A stretch of DNA of 64,000 bases from an uncultured Selenomonadales bacterium (GTDB taxonomy: Bacteria; Bacillota; Negativicutes; Acidaminococcales; Acidaminococcaceae), in assembly GCA_900315345.1 (NCBI GenBank), contig OMYP01000003.1:62001-126000 (forward strand), read 5' to 3'. The position numbers were made by a program, and so were the translations under genes. Position 1 is the stretch's first letter, and every line of letters begins with the position of its first letter. The notes beneath the pieces were generated by a model. The model ran no database searches. It worked only from the letters and a program-made list of their open reading frames with translations, and had not been told where the DNA came from. Positions 8,212 through 16,868 of the stretch are shown here, in pieces.

Positions 8212-9924
8212 ATGTTAGTCAGCAAATTATATGCCCCAACCTTACGTGAAGTACCGGCAGAAGCCGAGATCCCCAGCCATAAACTGATGCTGCGGGCAGG
8301 CTATATGCGCAAATCCGCTACGGGAATGTATACCTATCTGCCGTTAGCCCAGCGTGTCCTTCAGAAAATTGAAACCATTATCCGCGAAGAACTGAACGCC
8401 ATTGATTCCCAGGAGATCCTGATGCCTATCGTTCAGCCTGCTGAGATATGGCAGCAGAGCGGCCGTTGGGATGTATACGGAGCCGAGATGTGGCGTTTAA
8501 AGGACCGGCACGGTCATGATTACTGCCTGGGACCTACCCATGAAGAGATGATTACAACCCTGGCCCATATGGATGTAAATTCTTACCGCCAGCTTCCTTT
8601 GTCCCTTTACCAAATCCAGGATAAATTCCGGGATGAACGCCGCCCGCGGTTTGGCCTTATGCGCAGCCGGGAATTTATTATGAAGGATGCCTATACATTT
8701 GATAAAGATGAGGAAGGTCTTAACAAATCCTATCAGGATATGTATGACGCTTATACAAATATCTTTAACCGGTGCGGCCTCACATTCCGTCCCGTAGAAG
8801 CGGACAGCGGTGCCATTGGCGGAAGCGGTTCCCACGAGTTCATGGTGCTGGCCGATTCCGGTGAAGCGGAAATCAGCTACTGCACACAGTGCGATTACGC
8901 GGCCGATACGGAAAAAGCAGAACTGAATCTTGTAGAAGCGCCGGAAGAAGAAGCACTGCCTAAAGAAAAAGTATCCACTCCTGACTGCAAGACTATTGCG
9001 GATGTATGCGCTTATTTGAAAGCACCTGTGGAAAAATCCGTTAAAGCAGTAGCCTATCAGAGCGAAAAAGGCCTGATCCTCTGTTTTGTCCGGGGCGACC
9101 ATGAAGTGAATGAAATCAAGGTGATCAATACCTGCGGTGTCAACCAGCTGGAAATGGCGCCTGCCGAGCTTCTGGCTGCAGCAGGGACAACAGGCGGATA
9201 CATGGGACCCTGCGGCATTGATCCTGACAAGGCGATTGTTGTATGCGATCAGAGCGTGATGAAGATGCACAACTTCTGTTGCGGGGCAAACGAAGAAGGA
9301 TATCATTTCATCAATGTTAATCCCGGCCGGGATTTCACTCCGTCTTTTGTGGCGGATATCCGTCTCATGCAGGAAGGGGATCCCTGCCCCCATTGCGGCG
9401 GGAAAATCGCAAAAGCCCGCGGCATCGAAGTAGGGCAGGTATTCAAGCTCTTCACAAAATACAGTGAAAAACTGAACGCCACGTATCTTGATGAAAACGG
9501 CAAGTCGAACCCCATGTATATGGGATGCTATGGTATCGGTGTGGGACGCACCATGGCAGCAGCCGTTGAACAGAACAACGATAAGGACGGTATTATCTGG
9601 CCTGTTGAAATCGCACCGTATCATGTCATCGTAGTACCGATCAACATTAAAGACGAATCTGTTAAAGAAAAAGCTTTTTCCGTTTATAATGAACTGAAAA
9701 AGGCCGGTATTGAAGTGATTTTGGATGACAGGGACGAACGGCCCGGAGTTAAATTTAAGGATGCGGATCTCATTGGTTATCCGGTACGGGTAGTTCTTGG
9801 TAAAAAAGCGCTGGATAATGGCCAAATAGAAGTTAAAGTCCGTAAAACCGGCGAAATGAAAATGTTGCCTGCAGACGATTTTATTGATGGTATCAAATCA
9901 ATACTTGCCGAGCTGAAGAAATAA
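8212..9924 (+). CDS. proS: Prolyl-tRNA synthetase, bacterial type
   Basis: Charges tRNA-Pro with proline in the cytosol. The 570-residue class II synthetase has motif 1 in the N-terminal region, motif 2 around FRDERRPRFGLMRSREF, the inserted editing (INS) domain at about residues 225-410 that hydrolyses mis-charged alanyl-tRNA, motif 3 (GCYGIGVGRTMAA), and the C-terminal anticodon-binding domain. The INS domain marks the bacterial rather than eukaryote-like enzyme. ATG at 8212 abuts the ispG stop. The rseP-ispG-proS order is common in Firmicutes. A tRNA-Pro gene occurs at 30.85 kb. Confidence 0.97.
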   Translation: MLVSKLYAPTLREVPAEAEIPSHKLMLRAGYMRKSATGMYTYLPLAQRVLQKIETIIREELNAIDSQEILMPIVQPAEIWQQSGRWDVYGAEMWRLKDRHGHDYCLGPTHEEMITTLAHMDVNSYRQLPLSLYQIQDKFRDERRPRFGLMRSREFIMKDAYTFDKDEEGLNKSYQDMYDAYTNIFNRCGLTFRPVEADSGAIGGSGSHEFMVLADSGEAEISYCTQCDYAADTEKAELNLVEAPEEEALPKEKVSTPDCKTIADVCAYLKAPVEKSVKAVAYQSEKGLILCFVRGDHEVNEIKVINTCGVNQLEMAPAELLAAAGTTGGYMGPCGIDPDKAIVVCDQSVMKMHNFCCGANEEGYHFINVNPGRDFTPSFVADIRLMQEGDPCPHCGGKIAKARGIEVGQVFKLFTKYSEKLNATYLDENGKSNPMYMGCYGIGVGRTMAAAVEQNNDKDGIIWPVEIAPYHVIVVPINIKDESVKEKAFSVYNELKKAGIEVILDDRDERPGVKFKDADLIGYPVRVVLGKKALDNGQIEVKVRKTGEMKMLPADDFIDGIKSILAELKK

Positions 9925-10025
9925 TAAGCTTTTTTACGTTTTCGGAATCTACGGGCAATAGCAAATTCAGCACCCTGTTCCCGGATCATGATTGACTGTT
10001 TGTAAGAATTTCAGAGGTGAACAAT

Positions 10026-10745
10026 TTGGAAGCGTGGCTTGCGAATTTTACGAATTCCATACAATTTGAGATGCTGGTACGGCTGGCGCTGGCTGCGCTA
10101 TTGGGCGGCATTGTCGGTATGGAACGCGGCAGCGGCGACCGCCCGGCCGGATTTCGCACGCATATTCTTGTCTGTGCAGGTTCGGCTTTGCTGATGCTGG
10201 TTTCCATGTACGGTTTTGACGGCTTTGACAAGGTTCCTTACAAGTATCCGGACCATCGCGACTCAGCCCGTATTGCCGCCCAGGTAGTAAGCGGCATCGG
10301 CTTTCTGGGCGCCGGTACGATCCTTCATGAAGGCATAACCATCCGCGGGCTTACCACCGCCGCAAGCCTGTGGATGATTTCTGCCATAGGACTGGCAACC
10401 GGGGCAGGGATGTATTTTATCAGTATTGCTTCTACTCTTATTACTTTTATAACCCTTACGACGTTCCACACTATCGAAAAACGATACGCTGCAAACAACA
10501 GCAAGTCTGACCGCAAATACCTGCGAGTGACAGCTGCAGACAATCCGGGAACTATACCGAATATCACTTCCTTTTTGGAAAGCAACGGAATAAAGGTTAA
10601 AACGATCAACGTATCAAACAGACCCCTAAAAAAACAGGTGGTACTGGAGCTTTACCTGAAGATAAACCGTGAAACCGACCTTGGTTATATAATGGGCGGC
10701 TTACAGCAGATCGAAGGCGTCAAATGTCTTGAAAATATCGGCTGA
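10026..10745 (+). CDS. MgtC/SapB family membrane protein
   Basis: About 239 residues: an N-terminal membrane domain with four to five hydrophobic segments (residues 10-160) containing the family motifs GGIVGMERG, RPAGFRTHILV, and VVSGIGFLGAGTIL, followed by a soluble C-terminal ACT-like domain (residues 165-239). MgtC/SapB proteins are inner-membrane proteins linked to Mg2+ limitation, acid tolerance and, in pathogens, control of the F-type ATPase; the role here is not known. TTG at 10026 is preferred because AGAGGTG (10013-10019) lies 6 nt upstream; GTG at 10017 would overlap that site. The end is close to polC. Confidence 0.82.
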   Translation: MEAWLANFTNSIQFEMLVRLALAALLGGIVGMERGSGDRPAGFRTHILVCAGSALLMLVSMYGFDGFDKVPYKYPDHRDSARIAAQVVSGIGFLGAGTILHEGITIRGLTTAASLWMISAIGLATGAGMYFISIASTLITFITLTTFHTIEKRYAANNSKSDRKYLRVTAADNPGTIPNITSFLESNGIKVKTINVSNRPLKKQVVLELYLKINRETDLGYIMGGLQQIEGVKCLENIG

Positions 10746-10785
10746 TTTAAGGAAACGCCGTTTATCCGGAATGCAAGGAGCATGT

Positions 10786-13700
10786 ATGAAGCCTGGCCAT
10801 TTTCTAATACCTGAAAATGATAAAATACAAGTTTTCTTTCAGTCGCTTTTCAAATCGGAAAGCGATCGCATGAAAGTAACACAGATATACACAGAAAAAA
10901 TATGGATCGATGAAAAAGAGAATACCTGGGATATTGAATATACCTGCCCTGTATCTGTAGGTTCTGAGCTGCTGGATACTCTGGCTGACGGAATTAAAAA
11001 ACAGTTCCGTCTAAATTATGTCTGCTGGAGCAACGGCAAAATACATACCGATACGGCGGCGCAAACTAACCCCGGACCGGATCAGTCCTTTCCGGAGCCG
11101 CAGGATACTGCCTGCCCTATGATGGATGACAGCATTCCGTTGCCGGAGGAACCCCCGGAAGATGCCTTCCCTGATGAAGATGAAGAGTATATGCAGGCAT
11201 ATAATGCGTTATACGGGGAAAAATTCCAGGACGGATGCCTTTTCGGGAAACCATTTAAAGCGGATAAAATTACCCCCCTGAATGAGATTACGGAAGCAAG
11301 GAACCATATAACGGTCCAGGGACACATCGCAACCCAAAGGGACAAGGATGATAAGCTGGTTGCCTTTACGGACCGTGAAGTAAAGGGCCGTAATAATTCT
11401 ACCCGGCTGCTTGTTTTATTTAATCTTGTGGATTCAGACGGCGGCATTTATGTCAAGCTTTTCTTTGAGGATCCCCAGGAAGGAAGAGAATTTGAAAAGC
11501 AGCTGAAGCCGGGCCTTGCATTACAGATCCATGGGAACGCAGAACCGGACCGGTTCAGTCATGACGCTATGACTTTTACTCCTACGGCTATACAGAAAAT
11601 CGAAGTGAAAAAGCGGGAGGATAACGCGCCTGTAAAGCGGGTAGAGCTTCACTGCCATACAAAAATGAGCAAGCTCGACGCGATTACTCCCATGGTGGAC
11701 CTTGTGAAAACCGCAATCCGTTTTGGTCATAAAGCGCTGGCCATTACAGACCATGGAGTCATTCAGGCATTCCCTTTCTGTGCGGACGCAGTGGAAGAAT
11801 CAGGCAGCGATCTGAAACTGATTTACGGCTGCGAAGGGTATCTGACCACCGACGAAGAAGGAAAGATCCTGAAAGAAGGCCTTCCCCATACAAAAAAAAT
11901 CCATTCTAACCATATAATCATCCTCGCAAAAGATGACACGGGGCTGCGCAACCTTTATAGACTGGTAACCCTGTCGCATCTTTGTTATTTGAAAGGGAGC
12001 GGGTCTCATGCCCGTCCGCTGATACCCCGCAGTATTCTGGAAGAAATGCGGGAAGGTCTGTTACTGGGAAGCGCCTGTGAGATTGGCGAGCTGTACCAGG
12101 CTATTGAACAGGGGAAACCGGAAGAAGAACTGTTAAAAATTGCAGATTTCTATGATTACCTTGAAATCCAGCCCCTGGGTAACAACGCCTTTCTGGAGCG
12201 GGAAGGCCGCTTTTCACACGAACAGTTGATCGAACATAATAAACTGATCTATCGTCTGGCAAAAATGCTGGATAAGCCCTGCGTGGCAACCTGTGATTCC
12301 CATTTTCTGAATCCTGAAGATGCAAAGACCCGTGCGATCCTGCAATACAGCCAGGGCTATAACGACGCTGACATGCAGGCGCCCCTGTATTTCAGAACCA
12401 CAGAAGAAATGCTGGCCGAGTTCGATTATTTTGATAAGGAGACGGCCTATGAGGTCTGTGTTACAAATCCGAATAAGATTGCAGACCAGATAAGCCGCAT
12501 CAAACCGATTCCTGACAGAGATCAGTTATATTCGCCCATACTTCCCGGAGCGGAAGAGGAGATACAGACATTAAGCTATGAAAAGGCGCACCGGTATTAT
12601 GGGGATGTATTGCCGAAAATCGTAGAAGACCGGCTGAAAATGGAACTGGATTCCATCATAAATAACGGATATGCTGTCCTGTATGACATTGCCCACAAAC
12701 TGGTAAAGCATTCCATGGATGAGGGATATCTTGTCGGCTCCCGTGGTTCAGTCGGCTCCAGCTTTGTGGCATGTATGACAGACATTACGGAAGTAAACCC
12801 CCTGATTCCTCATTACCGCTGTCCAAAGTGCAGACATACCGAATTTTTCGAACATAACGAATATGCCAGCGGGTTTGACCTGCCGCCAAAAGCCTGTCCC
12901 CAATGCGGAACCGATATGGTTCGTGACGGTCACAATATTCCTTTTGCCGTCTTTATGGGGTTTCATGGAGATAAGGTGCCTGATATCGATCTTAATTTTT
13001 CCGATGAATACCAGCACAGGGCACATAAATACACGGAAGAATTATTCGGGCGCGACAATGTCTGCCGGGCCGGTACCATTGCAACCGTAGCGCCTAAAAC
13101 CGCCTGGTCCTATGCAAAAAAATATTTTGAAGAGCACAATATCCCGGCCCATCCGGCTTATGTAGAAAGCTTTATCGCAGGACTGAACGGTGTGAAACGT
13201 ACAACCGGCCAGCACCCGGCCGGTATCATGGTCATTCCGCGGGATATGGACATACACTACATCACTCCCATGAGTCGGCCGGCCGATGACCGGAACAGTA
13301 AGATCATTACGACACATTATGATTATCATTCCATCAATGACCGTCTGGTAAAACTGGATATCCTGGGCCATGTTGACCCTACCATGATCAAACGTCTGGA
13401 AGAATTTACCGGGATCCATGCCATGGATATTCCGGTAGGGGATCCGGAAACCATGTCTATTTTTTCATCGACTGATGTACTGGGAGTAACGCCCGAACAG
13501 ATCGGTACCAACGTAGGTACACTGGGTATACCCGAATGCGGTACCCGCTTTACGCTGGATATGATCCACGACCTGAAGCCGAAGCTGTTCAGCGACGTAG
13601 TCCGCGTATCAGGATATTCCCACGGAACCAACGTATGGATCGGCAATGCAAAGGACCTGATCGAATCCGGGCATCCTGTAGAACAGACGATCTCAACCCG

Positions 13701-14490
13701 TGACGATGTTATGACATCCCTGATTGCCCGGGGCGTAGATCCTGCCATTGCGTTTAAAACAATGGAATATGTGCGGAAAGGAAAGGCTGCCAAAAAAGGA
13801 CTGGAACCTGCCATGCGGGAAGCCATGGAAAAGGCGCATGTGCCGGAATGGTATATGAAATCCTGCGAAACCGTCCAATATCTGTTCCCCAAGGCACACG
13901 CAGTAGCCTATGTACTGAACGCATACCGGATCGCCTATTGCAAAGTTCATTATCCCCAGGCGTATTACGCTGCATATTTTTCCCAGCGGGCAGACGTTGA
14001 CGCGACCATTATCGCCAAAGGTGAAGCATACATCCGGCAGTTCATAAAAAATGTGGACCTGCAGGGAAAGGAAGCAAAAGCAGTAGATAAGGAAACTGTG
14101 ATTTATCTTCAGCTGGTCCTGGAAATGCTTGCCAGAGGATTTGAATTTTATCCCATCGACCTGTATAAATCACATTCGGTACAGTTCCGCCCCGAAGGGG
14201 AAAAGGGGATCCGCATACCATTATGCTGTCTTCCGGGGGTCGGGAAAGGCGTGGCCCGTACACTTTACCTGACAGTAAGCAATGCGGGACGTCCATTTAT
14301 TTCTCAGGAAGATCTTCTTTCCTGTTGCCGCATTAAAGAACAGGAGATAACGGAAAAAGCCGCCAAAGGAACAGAACTGCCGCCGGAAGAAGACGGGTTA
14401 GGCCATGTAGGGCAGTCCGCCCTGGATGCGCTTGAGGTATACGGAGCCCTAGGCGATTTGCCGGCCAGCAATCAGATGGAACTGTTTTAA
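10786..14490 (+). CDS. polC: DNA polymerase III alpha subunit, PolC type, without the inserted exonuclease domain
   Basis: Replicative polymerase, 1234 residues. In order: an N-terminal domain, an acidic linker, an OB fold (about 185-275), the PHP domain beginning KRVELHCHTKMS (about 283), the polymerase palm with GSRGSVGSSFVA, a zinc finger (CPKC at 679, CPQCG about 30 residues later), the catalytic PDIDLNFSD with Asp733 and Asp735, fingers, and a C-terminal HhH region. B. subtilis PolC is about 1437 residues; the difference matches the absent DnaQ-like exonuclease, normally inserted in PHP but here replaced by a short stretch near 11860-11900. ATG at 10786 has AAGGAG 5 nt upstream. Proofreading must come from elsewhere, or be absent. 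Confidence 0.93.
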   Translation: MKPGHFLIPENDKIQVFFQSLFKSESDRMKVTQIYTEKIWIDEKENTWDIEYTCPVSVGSELLDTLADGIKKQFRLNYVCWSNGKIHTDTAAQTNPGPDQSFPEPQDTACPMMDDSIPLPEEPPEDAFPDEDEEYMQAYNALYGEKFQDGCLFGKPFKADKITPLNEITEARNHITVQGHIATQRDKDDKLVAFTDREVKGRNNSTRLLVLFNLVDSDGGIYVKLFFEDPQEGREFEKQLKPGLALQIHGNAEPDRFSHDAMTFTPTAIQKIEVKKREDNAPVKRVELHCHTKMSKLDAITPMVDLVKTAIRFGHKALAITDHGVIQAFPFCADAVEESGSDLKLIYGCEGYLTTDEEGKILKEGLPHTKKIHSNHIIILAKDDTGLRNLYRLVTLSHLCYLKGSGSHARPLIPRSILEEMREGLLLGSACEIGELYQAIEQGKPEEELLKIADFYDYLEIQPLGNNAFLEREGRFSHEQLIEHNKLIYRLAKMLDKPCVATCDSHFLNPEDAKTRAILQYSQGYNDADMQAPLYFRTTEEMLAEFDYFDKETAYEVCVTNPNKIADQISRIKPIPDRDQLYSPILPGAEEEIQTLSYEKAHRYYGDVLPKIVEDRLKMELDSIINNGYAVLYDIAHKLVKHSMDEGYLVGSRGSVGSSFVACMTDITEVNPLIPHYRCPKCRHTEFFEHNEYASGFDLPPKACPQCGTDMVRDGHNIPFAVFMGFHGDKVPDIDLNFSDEYQHRAHKYTEELFGRDNVCRAGTIATVAPKTAWSYAKKYFEEHNIPAHPAYVESFIAGLNGVKRTTGQHPAGIMVIPRDMDIHYITPMSRPADDRNSKIITTHYDYHSINDRLVKLDILGHVDPTMIKRLEEFTGIHAMDIPVGDPETMSIFSSTDVLGVTPEQIGTNVGTLGIPECGTRFTLDMIHDLKPKLFSDVVRVSGYSHGTNVWIGNAKDLIESGHPVEQTISTRDDVMTSLIARGVDPAIAFKTMEYVRKGKAAKKGLEPAMREAMEKAHVPEWYMKSCETVQYLFPKAHAVAYVLNAYRIAYCKVHYPQAYYAAYFSQRADVDATIIAKGEAYIRQFIKNVDLQGKEAKAVDKETVIYLQLVLEMLARGFEFYPIDLYKSHSVQFRPEGEKGIRIPLCCLPGVGKGVARTLYLTVSNAGRPFISQEDLLSCCRIKEQEITEKAAKGTELPPEEDGLGHVGQSALDALEVYGALGDLPASNQMELF

Positions 14491-14540
14491 CTGATTAAAC
14501 AGATTTTTGTAATATTTTTTACATAATCTTTCAAAAATAC

Positions 14541-14569
14541 TTTTCTTTTATGTTTTTTAATGTTATAAT
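14541..14569 (+). promoter_or_regulatory. Putative promoter of the rimP-nusA-infB operon
   Basis: A perfect TATAAT (14564-14569) lies in an AT-rich stretch after polC, with a weak -35 (TTTTCT, 14541-14546) at 17 bp. It is followed by the rimP leader hairpin, and this is the only credible -10 before the long translation operon. Confidence 0.5.
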
Positions 14570-14596
14570 ATGTTAGGAAAATTTATGAAGCTTGTA

Positions 14597-14625
14597 GAAA
14601 GAGTGGGTGCAAAACCCGCTCTTTC
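14597..14625 (+). promoter_or_regulatory. rimP leader hairpin
   Basis: GAAAGAGTGGGT (14597-14608) pairs with ACCCGCTCTTTC (14614-14625) over a 5-nt loop; 12 pairs, one a G-U. No T run follows, so it is not a plain terminator. A GAGUGGG-type hairpin in the leader ahead of rimP recurs in Firmicutes and may help regulate the operon or stabilise its mRNA. Confidence 0.55.
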
Positions 14626-14721
14626 GTTATATTGGAATCATTTAATGATCATAAACGGATGCAGGCAGAAAAACAGAGAATATGACGGGAAAGGATTAAG
14701 CAGATTGCAGGGAGTGAACAA

Positions 14722-15198
14722 ATGAAGCGTGAAGAAGTCGAAGCATTGATAGCAGAGCTGGTGACACCTATACTGGCAGACACTGATATTTCTCTGGCCG
14801 ATGTTGAATATGTGCGTGAAAAAGACTGGTATCTCCGCATATTTATCGATAAACCCGGAGGAATCGAACTTGACGATTGCCAGTATGTCAGCGAGAAACT
14901 GGCAGAGCTGCTGGATGAAAAAGACCCAATAAAAGACAAGTATTATCTGGAAGTCTCTTCACCTGGAATTGACCGTCCGTTAAAAAAAGACAAGGACTTT
15001 GAAGCTAATTACGGGAAAAAAATCGACATCCGTTTCTTTTCTGCGTGGGAAGGTGTCAAAGAACTGACAGGAACCCTTGTATCCCATACGGATAAAGAAC
15101 TGGTGATTAAAAAAATTAACAAAGGCAAAGAAGATAAAAATCCGGTGACTATAGATCGCGCCTTGGTTGCATTAGTCAGACCGCATATCGATTTTTAA
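14722..15198 (+). CDS. rimP: Ribosome maturation factor RimP
   Basis: Assists late 30S subunit maturation in the cytosol. The 158-residue protein has the N-terminal alpha/beta domain with LADVEYVREKDWYLRIFIDK, the motif LEVSSPGIDRPLK (about residues 75-87), and a C-terminal SH3-like barrel. AGGGAG precedes ATG at 14722. It is the first gene of the rimP-nusA-ylxR-L7Ae-infB-rbfA cluster, the standard bacterial arrangement, with nusA 15 nt downstream. Confidence 0.95.
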   Translation: MKREEVEALIAELVTPILADTDISLADVEYVREKDWYLRIFIDKPGGIELDDCQYVSEKLAELLDEKDPIKDKYYLEVSSPGIDRPLKKDKDFEANYGKKIDIRFFSAWEGVKELTGTLVSHTDKELVIKKINKGKEDKNPVTIDRALVALVRPHIDF

Positions 15199-15213
15199 GG
15201 AGGAGCAGAAAAA

Positions 15214-16287
15214 GTGAATTCTGAATTCGTTCAGGCAATTGAAGCATTAGGAAAAGAAAAAGGGATCAATCCTGAAATCTTATTTCAGGCAGTAGAAGAA
15301 GCAGTAGTCAGCGCGTACAAAAAGAATTATGACAGTTCCCAGACCGTCCGTGTCGAATTATCAAAAGGTACAGGTGAATTTCATGTATTCGAACAGAGAA
15401 AGGTAGTAGAGCAGGTCGTAAGGCCTCACGACGAAATTTCCCTTGAAGAAGCACTGAAAATCAACCCCGGTTACATACTGGGAGACATTGTGGAACAGGA
15501 AGTATTCCCGAAAAACTTCAGCCGCGTGGCTGTACAGAACGCAAAACAGATCATTCTCCAACGTATCCGGGAAGCGGAACGGAATATGGTCTACGATAAA
15601 TTTTCAGAGCGTGAAGATGATATTGTTAACGGAATCGTCCAGCGCGTTGAACGGGGAACGGTCTACGTGGACCTTGGCTCAACGGAAGGGCTGCTTATGG
15701 CAAACGAACAGGTCCAGGGAGAACGGTATCTGCCACATGACCGTATGAAATTTTACATTATCGAGGTCAAGAAGACAGGTAAGGGACCCCAGGTAATGCT
15801 GTCACGCACCCATCCGGGCCTTTTGAAACGACTGTTTGAACTGGAGGTACCCGAAATCCATGACGGCATCGTGGAACTGAAATCCATTGCCCGTGAGGCC
15901 GGGATGCGTTCCAAAATTGCAGTTTTCTCTAACGATGAAAAGGTGGATCCCGTAGGAGCTTGCGTAGGACATAAAGGAATGCGCGTTCAGAATATCGTCA
16001 ACGAACTTCGCGGTGAAAAGATCGATATTATCAAGTTCAATACAGACCCTGCCCAATATGTTGCCAATGCCTTATCACCTGCCCAGGTAATAAGTGCTGT
16101 TGCCAGCGAATCGGAAAAAATCTGCCGCGTGGTCGTTCCGGATTTCCAGTTATCCCTTGCAATAGGAAAAGAGGGACAAAATGCCAGACTGGCCGCAAAG
16201 CTGACCAACTGGAAAATAGATATCAAACCGGAGTCAGATGCTGAATTTGAAGATCCGGTCCAGGAAGGGAGCGGTGAACAGGCGTGA
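15214..16287 (+). CDS. nusA: Transcription termination/antitermination protein NusA
   Basis: RNA polymerase-bound factor controlling pausing, termination and antitermination. The 357-residue protein has the N-terminal polymerase-binding domain, an S1 domain (about 135-200, NGIVQRVERGTVYVDLG), and two KH domains (about 205-345; GACVGHKGMRVQNIVNEL and SLAIGKEGQNARLAAKLT). It lacks the acidic C-terminal repeats of E. coli NusA, as is usual in Firmicutes. GTG at 15214 follows AAGGAGG. The last bases overlap the GTG start of ylxR. Confidence 0.96.
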   Translation: MNSEFVQAIEALGKEKGINPEILFQAVEEAVVSAYKKNYDSSQTVRVELSKGTGEFHVFEQRKVVEQVVRPHDEISLEEALKINPGYILGDIVEQEVFPKNFSRVAVQNAKQIILQRIREAERNMVYDKFSEREDDIVNGIVQRVERGTVYVDLGSTEGLLMANEQVQGERYLPHDRMKFYIIEVKKTGKGPQVMLSRTHPGLLKRLFELEVPEIHDGIVELKSIAREAGMRSKIAVFSNDEKVDPVGACVGHKGMRVQNIVNELRGEKIDIIKFNTDPAQYVANALSPAQVISAVASESEKICRVVVPDFQLSLAIGKEGQNARLAAKLTNWKIDIKPESDAEFEDPVQEGSGEQA

Positions 16288-16550
16288 AAGTAAAAAAAAT
16301 CCCTCAACGTAAATGTGTGGGGTGCGGAGAAATGAAGCCGAAAAAAGAGCTGATCCGCGTAGTCCGTTCTCCCGAAGGGGAAATTTCACTGGACCTGACC
16401 GGAAAAAAAGCCGGCCGCGGCGCTTATGTATGTCCGGATAAAGAATGCATTTCCAAGGCATATAAAGGACACCGTCTGGAAAAAGCGCTGGAAAAACAGG
16501 TAAATGAAAGCGTTTACAAGCGGCTTTTGGAGGAATTGAACCATGGCTGA
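16284..16550 (+). CDS. rnpM: YlxR family RNA-binding protein (RNase P modulator RnpM)
   Basis: An 88-residue basic protein with the YlxR signature RKCVGCGEMKPKKELIRVVR, then GRGAYVCPDKEC. The B. subtilis member binds RNase P RNA and tunes its activity, hence the name RnpM. GTG at 16284 overlaps the nusA stop by 4 nt and its own end overlaps the next gene by 8 nt, so the three are translationally coupled. Confidence 0.92.
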   Translation: MKVKKIPQRKCVGCGEMKPKKELIRVVRSPEGEISLDLTGKKAGRGAYVCPDKECISKAYKGHRLEKALEKQVNESVYKRLLEELNHG

Positions 16551-16848
16551 AAAAGATGTAGCCGGTGTTCTTGGACTGGCACAAAAAGCCGGGAAACTTT
16601 CTTCTGGGGATCTTGGCGTAAAAGAGGCTCTGGCAGACGGCAAGGTAAAACTTCTTCTGATTGCCTCTGACTCGTCTCCGAATACTGAAAAAGAGCTGCG
16701 GTTTCTGGCCGGAAAAGCTGATGTTACTGTAATTCAGTGTATGAAACGTTCCGAGCTGGGACTCTGTATAGGCAAAGCGCCCAGAGCTGCTGTTGCTGTA
16801 CTGGATACAGGCTTTGCCGGACTGATTATAAAAAAGATGAACGTGTGA
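16543..16848 (+). CDS. L7Ae/L30e/S12e/Gadd45 family ribosomal-type protein (YlxQ)
   Basis: A 101-residue protein of the L7Ae fold, a kink-turn RNA-binding family. LGLAQKAGKLSSGDLGVKEAL and the helix-strand pattern LLLIASDSSPNTEKELRFLA match YlxQ proteins encoded between ylxR and infB in Firmicutes. ATG at 16543 overlaps ylxR by 8 nt. The precise RNA partner is not established for this position in the operon. Confidence 0.9.
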   Translation: MAEKDVAGVLGLAQKAGKLSSGDLGVKEALADGKVKLLLIASDSSPNTEKELRFLAGKADVTVIQCMKRSELGLCIGKAPRAAVAVLDTGFAGLIIKKMNV

Positions 16849-16868
16849 TATATGTCTGGAGGTATTGA

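Noticed and set aside
8497..9825. 442-codon antisense ORF over proS
   Set aside because: Shadow of a highly conserved synthetase gene; no ribosome site and unlikely composition (His/Phe/Cys-rich).
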